Made by a program: the position numbers and the translations under genes. The notes beneath the pieces are model-generated. The model searched no databases and had not been told where the DNA came from. It worked only from the letters and a program-made list of their open reading frames with translations. Of a stretch of 64,000 bases of DNA, positions 49,679 to 59,503 are shown piece by piece. The number at the start of each line of letters is the position of its first letter. The first letter of the stretch is position 1. This DNA is from Acidithiobacillus thiooxidans ATCC 19377 (GTDB lineage: Bacteria; Pseudomonadota; Gammaproteobacteria; Acidithiobacillales; Acidithiobacillaceae). Location of the stretch: contig NZ_CP045571.1 in assembly GCF_009662475.1 (NCBI RefSeq), forward strand, positions 2,602,501 through 2,666,500. The letters run 5' to 3'.

Positions 49679-51201
49679 AAAATCTGCTTCGGGAAGTCCT
49701 TTGCAGCCGGGTTTATGATGTTGCCCGGGAAACCCCGCTGGAAGCCGCGCCCAAGTTGAGTGCACGCCTGCAGCGCGAGGTTCTGTTTAAGCGCGAAGAC
49801 CTGCAACCGGTATTCAGCTTTAAGCTACGCGGCGCCTACAACAAAATCGCCCAACTTTCCGCCGCCGAAAAAGCCGCCGGAGTGATTACCGCCAGCGCGG
49901 GCAATCATGCCCAGGGCGTCGCCTACTCCGCCCAGAAACTGGGCATTCGTGCCATCATCGTCATGCCTGCCACCACGCCCGAAATCAAGGTCAATGCGGT
50001 GCGGGCGCGGGGCGCTGAAGTGATTCTGCACGGCGATAACTTTTCGGACGCCCAAACCTATTGTTTTCAACTGGTGCAGCAATCGGACATGGTATTTATC
50101 CCGCCCTTTGATGATCCCCTGGTCATCGCCGGGCAGGGAACCGTGGGGGCGGAAATATTACGGCAGCGGGGTGCCGGTCTCGAGGCGATTTTTGTGCCCG
50201 TCGGGGGTGGTGGACTGATCGCCGGAGTAGCCGCCTACCTCAAGTCCATTGTCCCGGAAATTCGCATCATTGGCGTCGAACCCTTTGAAGCCGATGCCAT
50301 GTATCAGTCCCTGCAGGCAGGGAAACGGATCACTCTGCCCCAGGTAGGTATTTTTGCCGACGGTGTGGCCGTCAAACAGGTCGGTGAACACACCTTTGCC
50401 CTCTGCCAGCAATATGTGGATGAGGTCGTCCGGGTCAGCAATGATGAAATCTGCGCCGCCATCAAGGATGTGTTTGATGAAACCCGTTCCATCATGGAAC
50501 CCGCTGGCGCTCTTGCTCTCGCCGGACTGAAACGCAAGGCGGCTGAAGACCCTGGACAGGGTGGGGCTTGGGTCGCCCTGCTCTCCGGCGCCAACATGAA
50601 TTTTGACCGGCTGGGCTTCATTGCCGAACGCGCCGAACTGGGCGAAGCCCGGGAAGCCCTGTTTGCTGTCACCATTCCGGAAATGCCCGGTGCCTTCCAG
50701 GACTTTTGTACGGCAATCGGCCAGCGCGTCGTCACCGAATTCAACTATCGGCTGCACCGACGGGATTGCGCCCATATTTTTGTCGGCGTCGCCATTCGTA
50801 ATCGGGAAGATGCCGCTGCCCTCCTCCGGCAATTACGCGAAAGCGGACATCAGGCGCTGGACCTCAGCGATGACGAAATGGCCAAGCTGCATATCCGCCA
50901 CATGGTCGGCGGGCATGCCAGCGAAGCGCAAAATGAGCGCATCTACCGCTTTGAGTTCCCGGAAAGGCCGGGGGCGCTCATGGAATTTCTGGAAAAGCTG
51001 GGCGGCCAGTGGAATATCAGCCTGTTTCATTACCGGAATAACGGGGTGGACCTGGGGCGCGTCCTGGCCGGTTTTGAAGTCCCTGATACGGATTTGCAGC
51101 GCTTTGAAGACATGCTGACCAGAATAAACTATCCCAATTATCCCGAAAGCAGCAATCCCGCCTATCGCTTTTTCCTGGACCAGGGTGACGGCCCGGCCTA
51201 A
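49675..51201 (+). CDS. ilvA: Threonine ammonia-lyase, biosynthetic
   Basis: IlvA deaminates threonine to 2-oxobutyrate, the entry to isoleucine; acetolactate synthase at 25 kb uses the product. PLP-binding Lys50 is in FSFKLRGAYNK. SAGNHAQGVAYSAQKLG and the phosphate loop VGGGGLIAGV are present. Two C-terminal ACT-like regulatory domains (about 325-400 and 420-500) indicate isoleucine feedback control. 508 residues. The GTG start overlaps the ModE-like gene as GTGA. The stop overlaps that of the convergent globin gene. Confidence 0.97.
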   Translation: MKNLLREVLCSRVYDVARETPLEAAPKLSARLQREVLFKREDLQPVFSFKLRGAYNKIAQLSAAEKAAGVITASAGNHAQGVAYSAQKLGIRAIIVMPATTPEIKVNAVRARGAEVILHGDNFSDAQTYCFQLVQQSDMVFIPPFDDPLVIAGQGTVGAEILRQRGAGLEAIFVPVGGGGLIAGVAAYLKSIVPEIRIIGVEPFEADAMYQSLQAGKRITLPQVGIFADGVAVKQVGEHTFALCQQYVDEVVRVSNDEICAAIKDVFDETRSIMEPAGALALAGLKRKAAEDPGQGGAWVALLSGANMNFDRLGFIAERAELGEAREALFAVTIPEMPGAFQDFCTAIGQRVVTEFNYRLHRRDCAHIFVGVAIRNREDAAALLRQLRESGHQALDLSDDEMAKLHIRHMVGGHASEAQNERIYRFEFPERPGALMEFLEKLGGQWNISLFHYRNNGVDLGRVLAGFEVPDTDLQRFEDMLTRINYPNYPESSNPAYRFFLDQGDGPA

Positions 51202-51602
51202 TTCTCGCGAGGCGCGAACATCAAGCGCAGGGATTCACCAATACCCGCAGCCATACCGTGCCAGCGTTTGGCCAAATCCGCGTCCATGTGGTCCAGCATG
51301 GTCTCGTGAAACAAAGCCAGCCAGTCATCCACCAAAGGATTGGTGACCCCCACCGGGGCGTGCTTGTCCCCCAGCGCATAGCGGTAGTCCTTGTAGGGCA
51401 GTCCACCCGATACCGTCCACCAGTAATGCACCAGACGATCCTTGTGCAAGTCCCAGTCCTGAACAATGGAAAATGGCTCGGCCAGGGTCGGATGCACCTG
51501 AATACGATTGTAAAAGTCATCTACCACCGCGCGAATCACCGGCAGGGATATTTTGTCACAGAGCGGCTCAAGCCGCCGCTTGGGGGGATTGCTGGTTTCC
51601 AT
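51198..51602 (-). CDS. Truncated hemoglobin, group III-like
   Basis: A 134-residue haem protein of the truncated globin family. Features include FYNRIQVHPTLAEPF, the DWDLHKDRLVHYWW helix, and KHAPVGVTNPLVDDWLALF, in which H81 is the likely proximal ligand. This matches group III (Campylobacter Ctb-like) proteins, associated with oxygen or nitric-oxide chemistry and peroxidase-like functions. It stands alone between convergent ilvA and the polysaccharide locus. Confidence 0.85.
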   Translation of the reverse strand: METSNPPKRRLEPLCDKISLPVIRAVVDDFYNRIQVHPTLAEPFSIVQDWDLHKDRLVHYWWTVSGGLPYKDYRYALGDKHAPVGVTNPLVDDWLALFHETMLDHMDADLAKRWHGMAAGIGESLRLMFAPREN

Positions 51603-51752
51603 TGGATGTATCCGAAAAATCTTGACTGGAGGATTTTAGCAGAATTTCATACCGGAAGCAGAGGCATTCCAGTGCATCATCAGAAAGCGATATTTGTCTT
51701 GCCATCCAAACCCTTTATAATCAGCCCACATGCAAACCACCGGACACCCCCA

Positions 51753-52928
51753 ATGACGCTCCAAAAGCCACGCGTGGCCATCGTTCATGACTGGCTGGTA
51801 ACTTATGCTGGTGCCGAACGCGTACTGGAACAGATGATCCAGTGCTATCCCGAAGCAGATCTGTTTAGTCTGGTAGATTTTCTTCCCGACAACAAACGTG
51901 GCTTCATCGCCAACAAGCCCGTCCACACCTCATTTATTCAAAAACTGCCCAAAGCCAGGACCAAGTACCGTAGCTATTTACCCCTCATGGCTCTAGCCAT
52001 CGAACAATTTGATCTCTCCAGTTATGACCTCATCCTCAGTAGTAGTCATGCCGTTGCCAAAGGTGTACTGACCGGGCCGGATCAACTACACATCAGTTAT
52101 GTGCATTCGCCCATTCGTTATGCCTGGGATCTCCAGCATCAATACTTAAAGGAGTCCCGACTGGATCATGGTATCAAGGGATGGATAGCGCGCATTATCC
52201 TGCACTATGTACGTCTTTGGGATACCCGCACAGCCAATGGTGTGGACAGTTTCATCGCCAACTCTACCTTTGTTGCGCGGAGAATTTTCAAGGTGTACCG
52301 GCGTCAGGCACAAATTATTGCGCCACCGGTAGACATTTCCAGCTTTACTCTGCAGCAAGAAAAACAAAACTATTATGTAACCGCCTCGCGCATGGTCCCT
52401 TACAAAAAAGTAGACCTGATTGTCGCGGCCTTCACGGCCATGCCCGACAAAAAACTGATCGTCATCGGTGATGGACCAGACTATGAAAAAGTCAGGGCCG
52501 CTGCAGGTCCTAATGTGCAGTTACTGGGCTTTGCCGAAAGCCAGGTGTTGCTGGAGCATTTGCAGAATGCGAAAGCCTTTGTATTTGCAGCAGAAGAAGA
52601 TTTTGGCATCGCACCGTTGGAAGCCCAGGCTTGCGGTACGCCAGTGATAGCCTTTGGCAAGGGGGGGGCGCGTGAAACCATCGTTCCGCTGCTTGAAGGT
52701 AATGCCCAACACAATGGACCAGAAATGCAGAAAGCTACCGGCGTCTTTTTTTACGAACAAACCCAGTCAGCTATCAGGGCAGCCGTAGAATACTTCGAAA
52801 AAAATATTGCGCTGATCAAACCCATCAACTGCCGGGAAAACGCTTTGCGTTTCGGCTCTGAACGCTTTTGTGAAGAATTTAAAGAGGTTACAGAAAAAGA
52901 ATGGATAAGCTTTAATGATAAAAATTAA
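51753..52928 (+). CDS. Glycosyltransferase family 4 (WbaZ/mannosyltransferase-like)
   Basis: A 391-residue GT-B enzyme using an NDP-sugar donor. The N-terminus VAIVHDWLVTYAGAERVLEQM is typical of WbaZ/WbdC-like GT4 proteins. The donor site has EEDFGIAPLEAQACGTPVIA, the E-x7-E motif of retaining GT4 enzymes. The frame is open far upstream, but only ATG at 51753 gives the family N-terminus; no convincing ribosome-binding site precedes it. It is the only rightward gene of the polysaccharide locus and converges on the leftward cluster. The sugar is not predictable. Confidence 0.88.
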   Translation: MTLQKPRVAIVHDWLVTYAGAERVLEQMIQCYPEADLFSLVDFLPDNKRGFIANKPVHTSFIQKLPKARTKYRSYLPLMALAIEQFDLSSYDLILSSSHAVAKGVLTGPDQLHISYVHSPIRYAWDLQHQYLKESRLDHGIKGWIARIILHYVRLWDTRTANGVDSFIANSTFVARRIFKVYRRQAQIIAPPVDISSFTLQQEKQNYYVTASRMVPYKKVDLIVAAFTAMPDKKLIVIGDGPDYEKVRAAAGPNVQLLGFAESQVLLEHLQNAKAFVFAAEEDFGIAPLEAQACGTPVIAFGKGGARETIVPLLEGNAQHNGPEMQKATGVFFYEQTQSAIRAAVEYFEKNIALIKPINCRENALRFGSERFCEEFKEVTEKEWISFNDKN

Positions 52929-52949
52929 AAATATAAATAAATTCAATAA

Positions 52950-53948
52950 TTAACGAATATTAGAGTAAAAATTTTTTCTTTTAAGAGAAATAAATCGCGT
53001 CGACAAAGAATGTGGAAGCATACACAAAATGAAACCTATAACACATCGAAGCGATCTGTATTTCTTGACACAAGGCGCAAATAGTTTACGCGCCTCCTTC
53101 TTATTACCAGAAACTAAACGAGCTTTTGCACTTCTGAATGTAGCATTGGCAATCCTTTTATTAATCAGTTCATTCTTATCCGGAAACCACTGTTCATGAA
53201 GTAAAAAACCATAAATATATCTTTCTGAATCAGGGAGCCTGGGTGTACCACCGTTAGTTTCAGAATCTCCATGAACACGGTAACTTGCTAAACGATCAGG
53301 AATATAGTAGATAGGTAATTGCGAATGCACATATACGCATGCCATCCATAAATCAGCACACACGCCAACGTCTTTATAGGCCATTGAAGTATCAATAAGG
53401 GATTTTCTGAATACGCTTGTCGAACCAACAGATATAGATCCGTTAAACAAGTCTTCAACCGGATTTTTTAACTCTCCCTCCATCAGGGAATTTCGATGCC
53501 AATATGTTGTATTACTGTCACTTAAATAATTTTGTATAATTCCATGCTCGTCAATAATCCAGTGATCACAAAAAATCAAAGCCAAATGTGGTTTATTTTC
53601 CATAATATTTACAGAACGCTCCAGAAATTCAGGAGCGATCAAATCATCATCATTCAAGACAGTGATATACTGCCCATTAGATTCAGATACGGCATTATTG
53701 CAACTTACAAGGACACCCAGACGGATTTTATTAGATCGATAAGTCAACCTTGCGTCCTCGAAACTATCGCAAATATTTTTAATATCTTCTGAATCAGAAT
53801 CATCAACAACAATAATCTCAATATTTTTTAAAGTTTGCGCGAGCGCCGATCGGATAGCATCACCAACATAACGTGTGCGCCTAAAAGCAGGAATGATGAT
53901 TGTAGCCAACACTTCCATACTAGTTATTGTACAATTATTTTCATTCAC
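52950..53948 (-). CDS. Glycosyltransferase family 2
   Basis: A 332-residue GT-A enzyme with N-terminal ATIIIPAFRRTRYVGDAIRS, EIIVVDDSDSED and the metal-binding NDDD (YITVLNDDDLIAPEF). The DNA is clearly more AT-rich than neighbouring core genes and codon choice is unlike them, suggesting recent acquisition. The start may be GTG at 53948, 1 bp after the preceding gene, or ATG at 53918; neither has a good ribosome-binding site. Last gene of the leftward cluster. Confidence 0.88.
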   Translation of the reverse strand: MNENNCTITSMEVLATIIIPAFRRTRYVGDAIRSALAQTLKNIEIIVVDDSDSEDIKNICDSFEDARLTYRSNKIRLGVLVSCNNAVSESNGQYITVLNDDDLIAPEFLERSVNIMENKPHLALIFCDHWIIDEHGIIQNYLSDSNTTYWHRNSLMEGELKNPVEDLFNGSISVGSTSVFRKSLIDTSMAYKDVGVCADLWMACVYVHSQLPIYYIPDRLASYRVHGDSETNGGTPRLPDSERYIYGFLLHEQWFPDKNELINKRIANATFRSAKARLVSGNKKEARKLFAPCVKKYRSLRCVIGFILCMLPHSLSTRFISLKRKNFYSNIR

Positions 53949-53949
53949 T

Positions 53950-55131
53950 TTAATGGCCCAAAAAAGAGTTCATATTAAAATAATGACAGCAATTATCGGA
54001 CTCATTAGATGACATACAATCATATAACTCAACATACTTTTTAGAAACAATTTCCCACGATAGATTCATGGCCGAATTACGCGCAGCAGTTGCCATTTCC
54101 TTGCGCTTTGAAAGGCTCATTTGAGCATAGCCCTGCATAAACTCTGCAATAGACTGATAGTCGTCAGGATCATCAAGAATCCATCCACCATTAGCGGGGA
54201 TCTGAAATGAAGCCCCAACCGTTCTGGCGGTAATCACCGGCACAGCACAAGCCAGAGATTCAGAAACAATCATGGCCCAAGGATCATAACGTGAAGGGAA
54301 AACCAGCAGATCGACGGAATGCAAAAAAGCCGTCACATCTTCGCGATAGCCCATAAAATGTACGCGATCAGCAAGATCCATGTCTCGAACCATATCGGGG
54401 TAGGGACTATGCTCGAGATATCCAAGAACAATCAGGTGCCAGGATCTGGCGACAATTAAAGCACGCAATACCGTTTCTAGATTTTTTCGTGAGGAACGCA
54501 AATCTCCTGCAAATAAGGCCACATCATTCATCTTCCTAAATTCAGGCAGTTCTCGTCCAGCAGTCCTGGGACAATATTCCAAAACATCTACGCCGTTAGG
54601 CAAAATAATAATTTTTTTTGGATCAACACCAATACCAATCAACTCTTCAGCAACATTCGGAGACACTGCAGTCACCCATCGCGCCTGTCGATACGATCGG
54701 CGCTCCAACACTGCATTTATCCAAGTAAATACCTGATGATATGCCTTCTTGAGCCCCTTTTCAGTACGGGTTTCATTGTATGGAGAATCTTGCCATGCTC
54801 CATGGACGAAGTGCGCTGAATTGATTTCAGCCGGATACCAGGTAATGAAGCCATTCGCATGCACCAAATCGAAAACTAGCGATGTTCTCTTCAACCACCA
54901 CCAGCTACGCAAGGCAAACAACTGGTTACGCAACAACTGGGTAGGCCAGCCCGAGACAGGTACAGGGATCCACGTCACACCCTCCAGACTAGCTATCTCC
55001 GGAGCACATTCACTGGCCAGAAGAGTAATGGCATACCCTGCGGAGTGGGCCGCCAGCAAAATTTCATAATTAACTCGCCCCTGACCGTCCCCTTTTTTCA
55101 ACTTATGGGTAATGATGCACACATTTTTCAT
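53950..55131 (-). CDS. Glycosyltransferase family 4
   Basis: A 393-residue GT-B enzyme. The N-terminal domain starts VCIITHKLKKGDGQGRVNYE, and the donor site carries SRYDPWAMIVSESLACAVPVI (E-x7-E-like region) and ILPNGVDVLEYCP. ATG at 55131 overlaps the preceding GT4 gene by 4 bp (ATGA) and gives the family N-terminus; the open frame upstream to 55194 is probably untranslated. Confidence 0.88.
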   Translation of the reverse strand: MKNVCIITHKLKKGDGQGRVNYEILLAAHSAGYAITLLASECAPEIASLEGVTWIPVPVSGWPTQLLRNQLFALRSWWWLKRTSLVFDLVHANGFITWYPAEINSAHFVHGAWQDSPYNETRTEKGLKKAYHQVFTWINAVLERRSYRQARWVTAVSPNVAEELIGIGVDPKKIIILPNGVDVLEYCPRTAGRELPEFRKMNDVALFAGDLRSSRKNLETVLRALIVARSWHLIVLGYLEHSPYPDMVRDMDLADRVHFMGYREDVTAFLHSVDLLVFPSRYDPWAMIVSESLACAVPVITARTVGASFQIPANGGWILDDPDDYQSIAEFMQGYAQMSLSKRKEMATAARNSAMNLSWEIVSKKYVELYDCMSSNESDNCCHYFNMNSFLGH

Positions 55132-56177
55132 GACTGCAGAACTCGTTGATACAAAGTCAGAGTTTCTTGGGTCATGCGTTGAACGGTGAGCCATTCAATA
55201 CCAGTGCATGCACGTTTGGCAAATTGTTCGCGCAAATTCTGATCGCACAAAAATCGATACAAGTGATTACTCAAATCAGTGACATCTCCGGCAGTAAACA
55301 ACTGTCCCGCTTTTCCACCTTCCAAAGCCTCAGGAATACCATCCACATCACTGGCAATAATGGCACAGGCATTTTCTCTCGCCTCCAGAACAACCAGCGG
55401 AAAAGGATCTTTGCGGGAAGCGAGAACAAAAATATCCGCACTTTTCAAATAAGAGTGCGGCTGAGGCTGGAAGCCTTCAAAAAAAATGTGGTCCTTACGT
55501 GAACTGTTTCTTGCCATCTCCTCAAAAACCGCACGATCTGGCCCCTCTCCAACAATATACAAATAGCTGGGGAGGTCCGCAGGCAAGTTTGCAAAAGCGG
55601 CTATCAGATCGCGAATACCTTTCCTTTCATACATCCCGGCAACCGTAACAATGGCCGGATGAACCAACGGCTTGGCTTCGACTCCTTGCATACGGGGGCT
55701 ATTGATTGTGCCATTACGGACCACATGCAATTTTCTGGCTGGTATTCCGCGCCCTATCATGGAACGACAGACTGCATCACTGACTGCAATTACCGCATCA
55801 CCGACAGACATAATTCGCGCACTTTTTTGAAATTCATTATGCACATGGGTAATCAACCGGTAGCGCCTACGTATTCGCAGTAATTTTGCAAGCAGGGCTC
55901 CTGTCATCATATGGGCATGGATGATATCGGGACGGGTTTGCTGTATAACCCATTCTAGATTAACGAGCATTTTAGGAAAACCAATCAATGACTTGCTAAA
56001 ACTCATAGAATGGTGCTTCACCCCATGGCAATCCAGAAGCCTTTCATATTCTCCACCGCCGGAGGCATAAAAAACATCATGCCCAAGCGCACTTTGTGAG
56101 CAGGCCAAGTCAACAGCAACGTTTACGATACCATTACCGACCTCGAGGACGTGATTAGTGATATGCAAGATCCGCAT
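55128..56177 (-). CDS. Glycosyltransferase family 4
   Basis: A GT-B enzyme of about 349 residues starting MRILHITNHVLEVGNGIVNV. Further landmarks are the acceptor-domain PDIIHAHMMTGALL, and VAGMYERKGIRDLI plus SRKDPFPLVVLEARENACAI at the donor site. The chosen ATG at 56177 has GGGAG seven bases upstream. An alternative ATG at 56222 overlaps the wzy-like gene by 8 bp and also has a GGAAGG upstream, so the true N-terminus is uncertain by 15 residues. Confidence 0.88.
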   Translation of the reverse strand: MRILHITNHVLEVGNGIVNVAVDLACSQSALGHDVFYASGGGEYERLLDCHGVKHHSMSFSKSLIGFPKMLVNLEWVIQQTRPDIIHAHMMTGALLAKLLRIRRRYRLITHVHNEFQKSARIMSVGDAVIAVSDAVCRSMIGRGIPARKLHVVRNGTINSPRMQGVEAKPLVHPAIVTVAGMYERKGIRDLIAAFANLPADLPSYLYIVGEGPDRAVFEEMARNSSRKDHIFFEGFQPQPHSYLKSADIFVLASRKDPFPLVVLEARENACAIIASDVDGIPEALEGGKAGQLFTAGDVTDLSNHLYRFLCDQNLREQFAKRACTGIEWLTVQRMTQETLTLYQRVLQS

Positions 56178-56214
56178 TTTTTTACTCCCGTGCAGATCGC
56201 TACCGAGTTTATCC

Positions 56215-57636
56215 TCAGTCATTTTTCATACCTTCCGCCTGACGATAGTGAATGCCGGCAATAGCAGTTCCTGCAAATGCCCAAAACAGCATCCCGGTAC
56301 TACCAATTAAAGTATCCACAAATATTAAAGTGGAAAACACCGCCAGGCTGATCCCGGAAGAAATGGCTATAAATGGATCTTTTTTTGACCACTTATTATT
56401 TAATATGGATATTAATGTCCAGATAGTACCCAGAAAAAATAAAGTTCCTCCTGCCCATCCGAGGACATAAGGAATCTCCATGATACCACTGTCAAAATTG
56501 ATCACATGCCCTTTTTGACCAAGCCGGGCTGCAGTACCGGTACTGCCAATACCTGCTCCCAATGGTGTTTCAAAGGCCTCTAAAAAGAACTCTTCATAAA
56601 ACTTCGTTCGCGCTTGGTAACTGGCATTTTGCTTTACATTTTCAATGGAATTGAAACGCGCTTCCAATCGATCATAAACTGGTTTGTAAAGCAGCATAGG
56701 TGTTGCAAGTATAAAAATTACAATAATCCCTGCGAGATAACGCACCATGTGTGCTGGTTTCAGCCGGGACAAGATATAAAGCAAACCAATAAACCAACCA
56801 CCCCAGGCTGCTCGAACAATAGACAACAAAAAAGCCAAATAACCAAAAAGTGCTGCAGGAATTCGCCAAAAACCGCCTCCAGCAAACAACATAAGCAAGG
56901 TTCCCATCAATTCAAAGGCGAAAGGCCCTGGAGAATTCATTGTGCTGAAAATACGAACCTGAAAGGGTTCTGGACGACCGATACTCAACAATTTTGAGGC
57001 AGTCATCCAGTAGGTATCCCAGGGTAGAGGATGGGCATATTGAATCAGGCCATACCCCCCCATAACCAGGGTTCCCCAAACGAAAGTGTGATACAGGGTG
57101 CGACGAACTTGCGGATAATCCCGCCAGCGAATAGCCATGTGCAAGCCAAATAAAACCGGAAGTAGCCAGTTCAGCAAACCATAGGTGGCAGGCATAAAAC
57201 CTGCAGTCAACATTCCGACTACATAGGCATAAAAAATGCCTACGACCACCAGCGCCATGGGAAACAGGGTCTTTCGACGCAATTCCGGGAGATAATTTAT
57301 TACAGTAAAAAATGCAAGCCCCGTCACCAAATAAGGAGTAAGCATAATTGGATCAACGGGCTGAAATCCAATTTGATAATCCACCAGGCGCCTTATTTCC
57401 GGCGTAACGAACCAGAGCCACCACATATTACTGACATATAATGTTGGGAAATTCCGATACAGCTTTACCCCTAAAACAAATCCAAAAAGTGGAAACAAGT
57501 AATTGGTTAATGAGCTTAGGTGGGCAAAATAAAAAGCAAATGGAAATGTCCAATAAAGCACAATATAAAGCCATATCCCATTTACGCCTCGACGATAGTG
57601 AACACTCGAGCTGAGGTCTTTCAATATCGTAGCCAA
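56215..57636 (-). CDS. wzy: Wzy-like polysaccharide polymerase / O-antigen ligase family membrane protein
   Basis: A 473-residue protein with about 11-12 hydrophobic helices and a periplasmic loop containing RTKFYEEFFLEAFETPLGAGIGSTG, the Wzy_C-type region where G-x-G-x-G follows. Position between glycosyltransferases and with a flippase and Wzc-like kinase argues for the repeat-unit polymerase of this locus. Ligase activity cannot be excluded. It overlaps the GT2 gene upstream by 16 bp. Confidence 0.8.
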   Translation of the reverse strand: MATILKDLSSSVHYRRGVNGIWLYIVLYWTFPFAFYFAHLSSLTNYLFPLFGFVLGVKLYRNFPTLYVSNMWWLWFVTPEIRRLVDYQIGFQPVDPIMLTPYLVTGLAFFTVINYLPELRRKTLFPMALVVVGIFYAYVVGMLTAGFMPATYGLLNWLLPVLFGLHMAIRWRDYPQVRRTLYHTFVWGTLVMGGYGLIQYAHPLPWDTYWMTASKLLSIGRPEPFQVRIFSTMNSPGPFAFELMGTLLMLFAGGGFWRIPAALFGYLAFLLSIVRAAWGGWFIGLLYILSRLKPAHMVRYLAGIIVIFILATPMLLYKPVYDRLEARFNSIENVKQNASYQARTKFYEEFFLEAFETPLGAGIGSTGTAARLGQKGHVINFDSGIMEIPYVLGWAGGTLFFLGTIWTLISILNNKWSKKDPFIAISSGISLAVFSTLIFVDTLIGSTGMLFWAFAGTAIAGIHYRQAEGMKND

Positions 57637-58544
57637 GAACGTACCCCCATGTAACGGCCATACAGGTTATCCCGAAACTTGGCAAGTGCCTGTTTTTTTT
57701 CTCTCGAAACATAGCGCAGCATTTGTATCATTCCGTAACTTTCACTGGTCCCGACCAGGATGGCCCAAGTCAGAAACACCATTCGGTTAATGCTTGGCAA
57801 ATAACCTAGCAACACCAGGGTTTCATTATGAGAACGATTACGCACTTCTTCGAAATTATAAACATCTCTTGAACGATCCTCAAAAAGTTTTCCCGGATAG
57901 TGGTTTACTCGTATTTCCGGATCATACAGCAGGCGCCAGCCTCTTTGGTGCAAACTCAGACCCAGAGAAAGTTCCCAGTGCCATTGCGCACCCCTTCCAC
58001 GCAAGCGTCGGTCAAAACCAATCTCTTTCAATACAGACAAACGATAAGCACCATTGACTCCTTTCAGCAAATCGACAAATTGTGCCTTGTCTATACGTAA
58101 ATGATGATTGGCAATAATCTTTCCATACCACAATACTTTCCCAACGCGACGAACCGGGTCATCTAGCAGCGTACCATTTTGACGAATAAAGTCCCGTCCG
58201 CCAACACCAGCAAGCGTTTGATCTTTTTGAAAAGTTTTCTCGATACGCTGTAACCAATCCGGAAAAGGTGCCGAATCGTCGTCAGTAATCGCCAGTATAT
58301 CCCCACCTGCTGCATTCAGACCCAGGTTCATCGCCGTAACAAGCCCAGGAAGATCCACGATGACCACATGCAGTGGCAGGGATGTTGCTGCATCACCATT
58401 AAGCACGTCATGGGTTTCCAAGTCATCACGTCGCGCCACAACGATGATTTCATCGGCGGCACGATACTGATCACCCAAGGCACGCAGGCATCGCTCCAAA
58501 TCCTTTGGGCGACGATAGGTAGGAATCATCACAGACACATGCAT
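57621..58544 (-). CDS. Glycosyltransferase family 2 (tandem paralogue 1)
   Basis: A 307-residue GT-A enzyme with intact nucleotide-binding start (VSVMIPTYRRPKDLERCL) and metal motif TDDDSAP. It shares a string of motifs with the gene immediately upstream: AGVGGRD, WYGKIIANHHL, GVNGAYR, WELSLGLSL, YPGKLF, NET and ESYG. Tandem duplication is the simplest reading. The enzymes presumably add sugars to the same lipid-linked unit. Confidence 0.88.
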   Translation of the reverse strand: MHVSVMIPTYRRPKDLERCLRALGDQYRAADEIIVVARRDDLETHDVLNGDAATSLPLHVVIVDLPGLVTAMNLGLNAAGGDILAITDDDSAPFPDWLQRIEKTFQKDQTLAGVGGRDFIRQNGTLLDDPVRRVGKVLWYGKIIANHHLRIDKAQFVDLLKGVNGAYRLSVLKEIGFDRRLRGRGAQWHWELSLGLSLHQRGWRLLYDPEIRVNHYPGKLFEDRSRDVYNFEEVRNRSHNETLVLLGYLPSINRMVFLTWAILVGTSESYGMIQMLRYVSREKKQALAKFRDNLYGRYMGVRSWLRY

Positions 58545-58546
58545 TA

Positions 58547-59503
58547 TTATTCCTTTATCATTTGGTGCGGAATTGGGTTGTCAGGGAACATCCATGTCTG
58601 CATACCATTATAGCGTCCACGCAAGGCATCCAGAATCTTACGGAAGGCCAAGCTCCCTTCTCTGGGCAAATAGCGCATTACTTGCAGCAAACCATAGCTG
58701 TCCCGGCTGCCAACCATAAGAACGTACACCATACAAGCGAAGCGTCCGAACATGCTCAGGTATTTCAGAAGAATATATGTTTCATTTTGCGCCCGTTTGC
58801 GAGTCGAGGCAGACCAGTAACCATCCTTCTGATCAGAAAACAGTTTGCCGGGGAAATGTTCTACCACCATGTCGGGATCATACCATTGCTTAACACCTTG
58901 TTTTTTGAGTGCCATGCCCAGCGCCAGCTCCCAAAACCATACTGTATCCTGTTGCCATTGCAAACGCTGATTTAGACCTGTAGCCATCAGAATATCATGA
59001 CGATAAGCCGCATTAACCCCGGAAAGAGAATCAACTTTACGGGCACTCGAACAGGGTAAATGATGATTTGCGTAAATTTTTCCATACCAGGTAACCCTGC
59101 CCATCACATCGCAGTAAGGCGTATTTTCAAAGTTAGAAGACACCGGCAAATCTCTTCCTCCCACACCCGCCATCTCGGGCATACAAGCAAAAAGACTCTC
59201 TATCCTCGCCAACCAATCCGGCCGAGGCGCAGCATCATCGTGCGTGAAGGCGACCACATCACAAGACATCAAATGTAAAGTTTTCAGCATGGCCGCAATA
59301 GGGCCAGATTGATCTTTGTAGATCAGGGTATAAGGGATAGCTGAACCAAGTATGTTTTTCAGCAAATCAGCAGTTTCGGTATCACGGGGATGAATCAAGA
59401 TGAACAACGCATCAAGCTTGCGAGTTTGCGCCATCAATGCCGACAGCATCCTTTCCATATCCCGAGGCCTGTTTCCACCATTTATCAAAACATTGATTCT
59501 CAT
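58547..59503 (-). CDS. Glycosyltransferase family 2 (tandem paralogue 2, divergent)
   Basis: A 318-residue paralogue of the gene 2 bp downstream, sharing AGVGGRD, WYGKIYANHHL, GVNAAYR, WELALGMAL, FPGKLF, NET and DSYG. Its N-terminus is unusual (INVLINGGNRPRDMERML instead of SVMIPTYRRP), and the metal motif reads THDDAAP rather than TDDDSAP. It may have changed donor or activity. The start overlaps the upstream GT2 gene by 4 bp. Confidence 0.86.
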   Translation of the reverse strand: MRINVLINGGNRPRDMERMLSALMAQTRKLDALFILIHPRDTETADLLKNILGSAIPYTLIYKDQSGPIAAMLKTLHLMSCDVVAFTHDDAAPRPDWLARIESLFACMPEMAGVGGRDLPVSSNFENTPYCDVMGRVTWYGKIYANHHLPCSSARKVDSLSGVNAAYRHDILMATGLNQRLQWQQDTVWFWELALGMALKKQGVKQWYDPDMVVEHFPGKLFSDQKDGYWSASTRKRAQNETYILLKYLSMFGRFACMVYVLMVGSRDSYGLLQVMRYLPREGSLAFRKILDALRGRYNGMQTWMFPDNPIPHQMIKE

